This document shows, in pieces, positions 33,301-45,300 of a stretch of DNA of 64,000 bases (position 1 is its first letter; each line of letters begins with the position of its first letter). Position numbers and translations under genes: made by a program. Origin of the DNA: Sternotherus odoratus. Lineage: Eukaryota > Chordata > Testudines > Kinosternidae. The DNA lies in NCBI GenBank assembly GCA_032164245.1, contig JAVMKO010000010.1, positions 45,530,848-45,594,847 on the forward strand. Direction: 5' to 3'. The notes under the pieces were generated by a model. It was not told where the DNA came from. It made no database searches and saw nothing but the letters and a program-made list of their open reading frames with translations.

Positions 33301-36300
33301 TGATGCCTATTAACGTGAACTCTGGTACTTTTTATGGGGCTAGAAACACCCCCTCCCATGTTTTTAGACGCCCCCCCGCTTTCGCCATAAATAAAAGCAG
33401 TGGGGGCTGCCGGCAGTGGGACAGACAACAGTTTGCAGAGAATACACCAAGAGCAGTGACACATACTCAGACTTGGCCAGCCCACGTTGCCAGAGCCCTC
33501 GCCCAGCCCTCAGTCACAGCCAGGCATTTAGAGAGATTGCCGGAGTAATCAATGATTCCCCCTCCTCACAAGAACGCTCCTACACTCCCCATGAGATCTA
33601 CCTCTGCTGCACAGCAAGAGACCTCCTGTGCAATGCGTCTCTGACCTGGTTTTCAAGAGAAAAATGCTGGGAACACGGTTTGAATCGCTGGAGTCAGCTG
33701 TGCACACCTCCTCTCTGTACCTTTTAACAAGACAGGGGTTGGGGCCAGCTATGCAGAATCTCTCTGCCTCAACATGAATTGATTGAAGCTGTAAACAAGC
33801 CTTCAATACAGACCTCATGAAAAAACCAGACTGGTGTCCTGACTGAACATCCGTCCAAACTGTAACAGCTTACAAAAAGGAAAGATGGCTTGACCGAACC
33901 GAAGGTGCTCGCATCTCTGGGGCAACTCCTCACGACACACCTGCTCCAGCCCCACAAAGAGCAGGCAACAACCCGGAAAGACCGCAGCACAAGGTCATTA
34001 CATTACACCTTTTCGCAACCATCCCAGGAGCCATGATCAGAACATCTAGCATGTGAGGAACCATCGATTGCGGAACGAGATTAAAAGTCTCAGAGCTGCT
34101 GCTTTTGGAAGCAGCACATTTTATCAGGGCGATCAACATACCCCACATATGCTTTCCTCCTGAAACGGTGGCTGGGGGGGGGGGGGGGGGGGCTGTTTGT
34201 AAGTAATTCTGATCCCTATAATAAACAAATGGGACAGGACCACATTGCTGCCTGTTGCATCAGCCCTTTGCCATTCCAAGGAAGGTTCCCGAGCCCCACC
34301 TTTGTCCAATGTGCCATTACTGACTGACCTGCTGGCTGGACTGTTTGAAAGGACAATGTATAAATTCTCCGCCGCAACGTCCCATCCTCCTCCCCAGAGG
34401 ATGCATCTCCCAGCCCCACTGAGCTAGTGGTTTTGGAAATGCAACGCTGAGTTACACTCCACGTACACGGCCGCAATCCCTCGATCTGCTGGCAATGCCC
34501 CTACTTATACAGCCCAAAATGCCATTTAGCCTAGTGCGCTAAAATAGCTGACATTTAGAAAATAGGTACTGCAATGTACCAGTTAAAGCTGGTTTGAGCA
34601 TTCTGGGGATTTTGCAGGCACCAGATGTTAGCGGATGTCCAACCACAAGAATACCATGGTAACTAATTGACATATGTGCTAATAAGCTTGAGGTAAAAAG
34701 CCTAGTAATCTATGGGAAAAGGGCACCCCAACATTAGGGGAGTGTGGAAATTCAAATAAGAAAGAGGGGCTGAAACACGACCGAATATGTATTAGACTTA
34801 GTGGAGTCAGTATAACACATTATCAAAGCTGTATCACAGGCCAAGACAATGACCACTGGTAATGGTGACGTGGAAAATAATGATTAAATCTTCAGGTTGT
34901 TCTGTAAGGGGTGGAGTGAGTATATGGCTGCTTAGACCCTCATTCTATGTTCTCACTAACTTGTTGGGTTGGAGTGTTTGCAACTTTGTAATCTGTGTTA
35001 ATAAAACAATTGCAAATCCAGAACATTTTTGCTAAGTGCAAATGTTGCAACTGTGGACTCCAGGGTTCCCAAGTGATTCTAATAATACTGGGCCTGATCT
35101 TGGGACAAGATCAGACCAAACCGTAGAGTGTTAGCTGGGAATTCCTAGGTAATCAATATAGTTAATACACAATCATTTCTGTCATTGGAGGTTTTTAAGA
35201 ACAGGGTTAGACAAACACCTGCCAGGAATGGTCTAGTTATTACGTACTCCTGCCCTGAGTGCCAGGGATTGGACCAGATGACCTCGCAAGGTCCCTTCCT
35301 ACACGGCTATGATTCTATGCCATGAGGCTGGCCAGCATCCCTAGTCTCCTGTTAGATCTAGGTGTCCCTAGTCAACAGGTGTCCTTTACTAACTTGGTTT
35401 CTGGGGATTTCTCCGTGTGCTTGAATCTCGGTCTTTGTATCTCATCTTCCCCACCCCCACAGAATGGGGACACCCCATTATCCAGAGATCTTATTTTCAA
35501 GTTCCCTGGATTGCTTGTCTTACAAGGGCACGGATTCTAAGGAGACACTGGTCCAAACATGTTTCCAAGTGAACTTCAGGGTTTCTCCAGGCAATACAAT
35601 ACAGCAGGGACATTTCTACTGATAACAACTCTGAACTCCCCAGAGGACTTCTCGTGGGTCACTAACCAGGCTACCCACAAAGGACACAGGCAACTTAGCC
35701 TTTTATAACAGCTGTATTTTCTCTCCAGTTCGCAACTCTCTCTCAGAAACCAGAAATGAAACCATCCTTGTTGGCACATTCCATGCACAGACAGGTGTTT
35801 CATCCCTGTGTTCTTTAGGGAGGGGCAATACGCCTGGCCATTTGGGGAGGTTGCTTGTTGTGTGCGAGCATCTGCCCGACTAAGCACAGCAGCACAGTCC
35901 TGAGCATGCATCGGATCATTCAGCCTATTCTCCTGTCATTGATTAGACAGTAGGTACCACAATAACAAACCCCACCCACCACCATGTAGGTCCTATAGAG
36001 AACGTTGTTTATTATGCTTGCTATATTATTTTAATTCTGCAGGTAGCATGGGCCCATGTGTCTGTGTCTATACATTTCTGAGAGGGTGGGTGCTTCTTTG
36101 AAATGCTCTTCGGAGCCAAGAGGACAATCCCTATCTGATCACATCAGTTTATAGGCAGGCTGGATACTTGGGGCTTAGCCTACTTGGGAGTGCCCTTTAA
36201 TTACACACTTGTCAATCTACACCTTATGTAAACATTGCTCTGAGTCTGCCATAGGGCAGTTGCATGAGAAAATAATTAAAACCAGGCAATTAAAGGGTGC

Positions 36301-39300
36301 CTTTGAAAAATTATGTCTAAGTTTCTAAGTAGGCAGAGTCTGAAGTTTCGGGTCTCTGGAACACTGCATGTAGTTTAAAAAGGTATTTCATGGCAATGAA
36401 AGGCTTTCAGGCACTAACATTAATTATCTTGTACTTCTCAAATGCCTTTCATCTGAGCTCAACATGTTTATGTAAACACTGATTAACCCCACACCTCTCC
36501 TGCAAGGTATTTTAGCGACAGAACCATTACCCCTTCTTGATAGATGAGGAAACTGAGTCACAGAGAAGAGAAGCCACAGTGAAGAGAAGTGACTGAGTCA
36601 CAGAGAAGAGAAGCCACAGTGAAGAGAAGTGACTGAGTCACAGAGAAGAGAAGCCACAGAGAAGAGAAGTGACTGAGTCAGAGAGAAGAGAAGCCACAGT
36701 GAAGAGAAGTGACTGAGTCACAGAGAAGAGAAGCCACAGAGAAGAGAAGTGACTGAGTCACAGAGAAGAGAAGGCTGCACAGTGAATCAGTGCCAGAATA
36801 GATCTACGGTAGAACCTCAGTTACCAGTCAACCACACACCTAGTCTGGAATTGGAAGTATGCAATCAGACAGCAGCAGAGACAAAAGAAAGGGGAGGGGG
36901 CAAATAGAGTCCAGTATAATACTGAGATAAACATAAATAACTAAGAAAATAAAGGGAATGAAGGGAAAGTTTAAAAGAAAGATTTGACCAGGTAAAGAAC
37001 CTGAGCTGGTTTCACTTAAATTCAGATGGTTAAAAGGAGCATTTTTCTTCTGCATAGCAAAGTTTCAAAGCTGCATTAAGCCAATGTTCAGCTGTAAACT
37101 TTGGAAAGAACGACCATAACATTTTGTTCAGAGTTACGAACAACCTCCATTCCCAAGGTGTCCGTAACTCTGAGGATCTACTGTAGAACCAAGCGTTTCT
37201 GCCTCTCCCTTCTCTGTTCCTGCCCTGAGAACTACCTGCCACTTCGACTTCTAAGGACACCAGCAAAAAAGTCATTTGACAGTTGTCAACCTCAGGAAAT
37301 CCCTTCGCTGCACCACAGAAAATGAAGGCCATTAAAAATCACCCCCTCCCCTCCGTTTAAATCAATTAAGCACCGCAGACCTAATGAAAACAAGTGAGCG
37401 CCTCCCCGCTAGAAGCCCCGCGTACCCTGCTGGGGCAGTGAGAGAGGCAATCCCAAGGAGCCCCCAGCCCAGGCAGTGCTCTAGGAACTGCTCACACAGC
37501 TCCTTTCCAGGAACTGAAAAAGGACTTTGCCTCGTGCCTGCAGCAAGGGCATCCCTTCCAGCCCCACCATCTGAAGGCCCTGCTCCCCAGTCTCAAGGCA
37601 GTTTGGGCTTTTGCTCCCAGGCCCCTGGGATGCTCCCTGCTGTTGAACGGAAGAGGCATCATAGAGCATGCAGCGTCCTGCAGCTTCCAGAACGTGCTCT
37701 TTTCTAACCACCCGCCACTCGCCTTTGTCTGGTAGATCCTGATAGCAGCAGCAGGACCAGCCGAGTGGGTCACCATGTCCTTCCCTCCTCGCCTCTAGGT
37801 TCTGTTTCAGAACAGCCTCCCCTCCCCTCTCCCCCCGACCGGACTAAATCATCTCACCTCTGTTTGGGGGGCAGTTTGCCAGCCCTCTTCTCCTCTTCCT
37901 CCAGACGCCGGCGTGCTTCTTCCAGCTGCGTCAGAGGGTTGGGGGCTGGGTTGGGCGGCATGGTAGGATCTTGAATGAACGGGTGAGAGGGCTGGACGAT
38001 GTTCCTGAGCTGGGCACTGACCCAGGGGTGCACAGCCACAGGGCGCTCGATGGAGAGAGGTCTGGGCATATCATGGGCCAGCTGCTTCTTGGCACCTGAG
38101 GAGCTTCACACACAAACACAACATGTGACCCGTGCAGCCATGTCCCCTGACACATACAGAGCCTTGTAGTGCTTCACCGACTAGACACAGCAATCGCTCC
38201 GCCTCCCCCAGGCCACTCTCTGCACTGCCACCCAGCCAGGAGGGAATGGAGAATACCCGACTTCCAGCTGCAGTGCTAGGGAGGAGTTAGGGGGTAATGA
38301 GGAAATGTCTGAGATGGAATTTTTCAAGGCCACTAGGGAGAGCAACTGGCTTCCTACAAAATGGGCCCTGGGCTCACACGTGGTTGGAACCTATTTTATG
38401 AGTTATACGAGACGTCCAATATGCATAAATAAAACTAACAGGAGTTAGTTCAAAAAGAAGAGTCATTCCCCCTGTTGGAGATATGTCCCTATGGGTGCCT
38501 TGCGTGTTCTCGATTGGAGATTGTCATTAGCAGCGTCCATTCGGCCCATGAACGCGCTGCAGATATCTTTGCGCCCCTCGCCACATGGGCGAACTGCCCT
38601 CAGCTCCTTCTCCACTGCTGAGCCTCCGAAGGAAACTCTGAAGCAGCGTGGAAGGAGCGTGGGCAATGGAGTACCCATTGGGGGCACATCTCGAAGAACC
38701 ACAGTCAACACATGGGGTGAGTAACCTCTCCGAGGAATGCCCCATGGGTGCTCCAATTTAGGTAACTCCCGAGCAGCATCCCCATAAGATGGAGGCAGCT
38801 TCGGAATTGAGTCCAGCTCAGAACTGCATTGCCAACCGCTGCATCTCAGATGCCGGGACATTTTGAAGTAAAGCCTACGTCTAGACAGACTTTGCAGGGT
38901 GAGCTGCCACACCAGAACGGGATGGAATGCAGGCAGCAGCGTACAAGCCGTACTACACCCAGAAATCCATTTCAATAGTCTTTGGGCAGAAATAGCCAAT
39001 CTTTAGATCTGTCTGCAAATGAAACAGTCAGTCTAGTAGATTTACAAAATGATTTAGTCTTATCCAGATTGATGGCTAACATGCTCCAGACATCTAAAGT
39101 ACGGAAAACAGACTTCAGATTGGAATTCAGGCCAGACCGGGAGCAGATCTGCTGAGTTAGAAAGGGCCTTCTTGGAAAGGGCTGAATATATTCCAGGGCT
39201 AGTGCATCCTGGTAAGCCAGAGCTCAGGGGACTCTGGAGGGCATGGAACTGAACACGGTCAGGGGCCTGCTGCCAACCCTCCATGCCTGAGGAGTGGCTC

Positions 39301-42300
39301 TTAAGAATCCCTATAAGCAGGCTCATCTAGGGCTGGGGGCGCTTCGATACAGCTAGGCCCACGAGAACACATTTGGTAACTTTATTAGGAGTCAGAAAAC
39401 CCCACACACCTGTCATGAACTTGGGGCACCTCAATACTGACTCCGGCCATCCCCACATGGGGCACCCGACCAAGACGCAGGGCTCCCGAAGAGCTGAGCC
39501 CTCAACTCCCCGCTGCCCCCGGGAATGCGGCTGTACAATGGCATGCAGGCTCCACACACTGCCTCGCCCAGTGGTTCTCAAACTTGTGTCCTGGTGACCC
39601 TTTCACACAACAAGCCTCTGAGTGCGAACCCCCTTATACATTAAAAACACTTCTCTATTTAACACCATTATAAATGCTGGAGGCAAAGCGGGGTTTAGGG
39701 TGGCTGGCAACCCCCCGTGCAATAGCCACGCAACCCTCTGTGCGGTCCCGATTCCCAGTTTGAGAAGCCCTAGCTTAGTCCTTACCCATGGCTTGTTTTC
39801 TTATGCCTGCTGATCTCCTTCTCTCCTTCGATGATCCACTGCAGGATTTTCTGGTTCCTCTCCACGTCCTCAGGAGATCCAGGCATCTCATAGCTGGCAC
39901 CATCACTTTTCCCTGAATCAGTCTTCTTGACATTTCTCTTTGAGAGCAGACTCGCTTTCCCACTGCAAGAAGAAGGCTGGAGACATTAGCTACTCATCTG
40001 AACCCCCACGTAGCAGAGAAGTGGCAGACTTACGACACTTCTCTTTCTAGCTACACTCAGATGGCAGCTCAATCCCCGGACAGCCCCACAATCTGAACTG
40101 GTTTACAGTGGGGGGATATCCCAGTAACACACAGAATCACCTCTGCACTGGGATCCAACCCACCAGTTTTCAGTAGTTTAAATCAAAGACTAGGCTGTGC
40201 TTTGGGCTGAAAGCTGCCTGGAGCCTGGATCACACAGATATATCCCACCTAACCAATTCGCTACCACTGCAGGGACCGTAGACATTGGTGGCATCTTGGT
40301 CTTGCCCATCCCCTGCTGTGAAGTTAAGTCACGTGATTAACTCAAAAAAATAAATCGTGATTATAAACAATAAAATACCAATTGAAATTTATTAAATATT
40401 TTGGATGTTTTTCAACATTTTCCAATATACTGTATTGATTTTAGTTACAACACAGAATACAAAGTGTACAGTGCTCACTTATTTTTGATTACAAATATTT
40501 GCACTGTAAAAATGATAAGAAATAGTATTTTTCAATTCACCTCAAACAAGCACTGTAATGCAATCTCTTTATCGTGAAAATGAAACTTACAAATTTAGAT
40601 TTTTGTTACATAACTGCACTCAAAAAATAAAACTATGTAAAATTTTAGGGCCTGCAAGTCCATTCAGTCCTACTTCTTGTTTCGCCAATCGCTCAGACAA
40701 ACAAGTTTGTTTACATTTATGGGACATAATGTTTCTCACTTATTTACAGTCACCCAAAAGTGAGAATGGGTGTCCACATGGCACGTTTGTAGCCGGCATT
40801 ACAAGGTATTTATGTGCCAATTGTGCTAAACATTCACATGCCCCTTCATGCTTTGACTACCGTTCCAGAGGACATGCTTCCATGCCCATGATGCTCATTA
40901 AAAAAAAAAAAAAAGGCGCTAATTACATTTTTTGACTCAACTCCTTGGGGGAGAATTGTATGTCTCCTGCTCTGTTTTACCCACATTCTGCCATATATTT
41001 CTTGTTACAGCAGTCTTGGATGATGACCCAGCACAAGTTGTTAGTTTTAAGAACACTTTCACTGCAGATTTGACAAAATACAAAGAAGGTACCAATGTGA
41101 GATTTCAAAAGATAGCTACAGCACTCCTGACTGAACAAGAAGTAGGACTGAGTGAACTCGTAGGCTCTAAACTTTTACATTATTTTATTTTTATTTTTGA
41201 GTTCATTTTTTTTAACATAATTCTACATTTGTAAGTTCAACTTTCATGATAAAGTGATTGCATTACATTATTTTTATTAGGTGAATTGAAAAATACTATT
41301 TCTTTTTTTACAGTGCAAATATTTGTAATAAAAAATAATATAAAATGAGCACTGTACACTTGGCATTCTCTGTGTTAACTGAAATCAATATATTTGAAAA
41401 TGTAGAAAACTACCATTTATTTAAATATTTTGGATTTCTATTATTGTTTAACAGTGCGATTAATCGTGATTATATCAGTTGACAGCCCTAGATGCAATGC
41501 TTGGCAGATCTCCTAGATCAGTGGTTCTCAAAGTGGGGGTCGCCGAGCGATTCCCGAGGGGTCGCAAGCCCCTGTGGCCGCCGTGAAGCCGCCAAATTGA
41601 TTATTTCCGAATTCGGCGGACATACCCACTCTCCCGATTCTCCGCTGAAGCGCTTGCGAAAGCAGAAGCAATCACTTCGGCAGAGAATCAGGAGCGACCG
41701 GAATGTCCTTTGAAAAGCCGCGGAATGCGGAAATAATCAATTTGGCGGCTTTTCAGCGGACACACAAGGGTCGCGCCGAGAAGCCGCAAGTAAAAAAAGG
41801 GTCGTGATTCCCCCAAGTTTGAGAACCGCTGTCCTAGATCCTGGTGAGGGAGTGAAGACTAGGCTAAATGCCAAACTCTTAGCCTCAGCATGACAACACA
41901 GCCCAATCTTAGACCGTCCGGCCAGGTCTGGAGCTGAAATTTACCACCCAGAATAGGCTTGGCCATTCCGGAGCGGAGCATTGCTCCAAGTCTGGGTCTC
42001 TTCTTCCTGCCACACAAGATCAGACTGCGAGAACATCAAGGGTCTGACATGCCAGGCCTGCCAAGTCCAGTGTTCTCCTCTTGCCGTGGCCATCGCTTTA
42101 TGCTTCAGAATAGGGCAAATGACGGAGTAATACCCTAGAGGGGAAACTCCTTCCTGGTCTCCCCGTAGGCTCTCAGCTTACGTCTTGAGTACACTGTCAG
42201 GCCTGTCTGTAAGCAAGAGAGCTCACTCTTCCCAGGAAACACAGCAATCCGAGAGCCCGTGCCTGTAGGATGCTGCCAGGCTGCAACGTGAACTGCCCCA

Positions 42301-45300
42301 GTGCAGGGCTAGTAGACTTTTCAACACCTACTCCCCCCCAAGGACTATATACCAACCTGCAGTGGTGGAGTATTTGAGCAGCCCTCTTCCAGAGCCCTGC
42401 AGAACTAGCTCACCCCGGCCCATCTTCAACTTCTCCCCCACCCCCATGAATCAATTCTGGTCTCCCTCCCCCACTTCTGCTTTGTGGGCTCCTCTGCTCC
42501 TACCACATCCCTCCTGGGTGCTTCTGCCCCTGATCCCTCTGCTCTCTGGCCCCCACTACCATACTCTTAAAGGGGAAGCACCATTGCTCTCCTCCCCTTC
42601 CTCCTGGGGAAAATGTAGCAGCTTCAGCCTCTTCTCCTCCTCCTATCAAAGGAGCTGTGTTGTTTAGGCTGCTCTACTCTGTGCCCATACCTCCCGTCCT
42701 AGGGAGGAGTCAGTGACTCTCCAGCCCCACTCAGCCAGTTTGCCCACCAAACTTCTACTACCTGGGGCTTGCAGATTAGTAGATTTGACATGCCTGGCTC
42801 CAATCAATAAACCTTCATTCTAGGGTTCTTGCAGCCAGCCCTCTCAATTAGTTCCACACTGTGACATTTATTAGTACTGAGAACTCATCAGACAGGTCAG
42901 AATAAAATCTACAAGAATAATGCAATAATGTAACTAACAAAACCTGGCCCAGTGGAACAGGAACAAACTCGCACCACTGCAGAAAGACAGGTGAGAGCAG
43001 GGGAAGTGAAGATGGAACAGGAAGGAATTTTAGATCCTTCAGTGATTGTCCTCAGGCAGACGGTCCCAAGAAACAGCCCTGTCACTGAGAATCCTAGACT
43101 ATCGGTATTGGAAGGGACCTCAGGAGATCATCTAGTCCAACCCCCTGCTCAAAGCAGGACCAATCCCCACTAAATCATCCCAGATAAATGGCAGCCCTGA
43201 CCCTATCAGACTGAACATTGGGATGGAGGGTTAGAGGTCAATCCAAGGGTTAGGTCAATCCAGTTTATCTTGGTTACTTTCACGAGACAGGGAAAAAAAG
43301 TTCCAGCAAGTCCCTTTGGTCCTGAATTATGAAGGGTTCTTATGCACTTGCATTGACACTTCCCATTAACAAGGCCCTGAAACAAAGCCATTAGTTTAGG
43401 AGCCGTGAATACAGGATGTGAGGAGAAGGCAACTTTCAGGCACCTACAGCACAGAGAGATCCTTGGTACAGCACACAGAGAGAGCCTAAGTACATCAATA
43501 TCACCACTAGTAAAGGAGCAAAACAGTCCCCGTGCTCTATAGCTGCTAAAGTTGCCCTGGAATTGCAAAGGGAGCCTTTGCAGCAACATACCCCAGAGCT
43601 GATAAGGGACGGCATGTACGACTTGTGGGATCCACTGCTGACGGGAAAGGACAAAGTGCTAAGCAGAAGATCAGCACTCCACCCTGTCCCAGCATGGACT
43701 GCCATGCTCGGAGAACAATCCAGAGTGACTGCTGAATTCCACCCCTCTGCTACAAGCAGGGAGCCAAGCCCATATTGCCCATTTATTAACATGATGCAGT
43801 CCATTCCCAAATGACCTTGCTACAAAGCGATGGCTATAGGTCTCCCACTCCCACTGGTCCTGCACTCACCTGTAGCCCAAGGAATCTGCAGGATTGGGAG
43901 CTAGGCCCATGCTTTCAGTGTAGTTCCGGGATTTTGTTGCATAGTTATGTGAATCTACATTCCAAGCAAAACTGTTCTGCACTCTCTGAGTGGCTTCAGC
44001 CTCAATCTGATCCTTCGGTTTCATCATGCTGTGGTGATGAATGTGGTGGTAGATATGTTTATGGTGGTATAAATTAGCTGCATCCAGTTTCGTTCCTGAC
44101 TTTGTTGCATGCTTGCCATGCCCTGGAGGTATTGTCCCTTGCATCTTTCCAGCATGGCCACTTTCCGGTGACCGGGGCTTAGGTGAATGGCGGCCAGGGC
44201 CGGGGGACTGACAACCTGGAGTTTTCATGACTCGCTGTACATGTTCATCGAGAATGCTCTCCGGATTTTCTTCATGAGCATCTCGCAGCTGCATCCCAGC
44301 ACAACCCATCTCGGAGTAACGAGGAGTGAAGTGATGCAAGGCCTGGGCAGAAGGCAACTTGTGGCTAATGACTGAAGGACCAGAAGAGATGTCTGCATCC
44401 TCACCTTCTTCTTCCTGCAGGAAAATGGAAAAAGAGGAGAAAACCTGAAGTCTATGTCGTCTACCATATTAGGGGCAAACAGTAAGACAGACTTGTTTCA
44501 AACAACTATCTACGTGTGTCTGACCATATCATAAACAAACGGCTGGGATGTGCAGATGGAAATCCGTGAAAACCATGATTTGATTATATTTAGGAAAAGA
44601 TAGTTCCTGCTTAAACTGCTGAGTTCCTTGGAGAAATGACTGTAATGACCAACAAAGAAAAGGCAGCTACATGTTGTACATATAGTTTCTGAGGAGCATT
44701 TAATAAAGTATCACATCAAAGCAAACTGGATCAAACAGAAATTATAGGATAGACAACAAAACAGGAGGGAAAAAAAAGGGAAACAAATGATAGAAAATGG
44801 AAAGAAATGGCAGGGCTATCCACAGGAGAGATTCGGGACTTACCATTCAGACGACTATTTCAAAATGTAAGGAAAGCAGTGTGGATCACACGAAAGCAGA
44901 GGATACAGGAGATAATTTAATGATGACAGCAGCGTGAGTGGTTTCAGAAACCAAGGCTCTACCTTCTGAGGCCTAAGGCAAAATACTTCACACATCTGAA
45001 GAAACAGGATTATAACTCAAATACTCACTGTGCTTGTCTGCGAGTGGATCACAGAGAGCAGATAACTGGATTTTAAAACACTGAATTCCATTTGAACCTT
45101 TGGGCATGCCAGTACGGAGGAAAACTTTCCACTGCTGGCAGCCAGGAAGTTTGAAGCTGACAAATCGTTTGATTCTCCAAGATGCATTGAGATGCTTATG
45201 AAGTTGCTTTATAGCAAAGTCAGGATCTTACCTTTGTTTTATTACTTCCTTATTTATTACTTATTAAACAATTTCTTTAAGCTTACCCCTCTCCTCTCCT

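Noticed and set aside
34174..34192. G19 homopolymer and other G/C runs as regulatory motifs
   Set aside because: Simple homopolymers with no surrounding conserved element. Length may also be unreliable in assembly.
38455..38760. Possible coding exon from open frames on both strands
   Set aside because: The sequence looks like a dispersed repeat, AXIN1 exons on either side join in phase without it, and no conserved protein is recognised.
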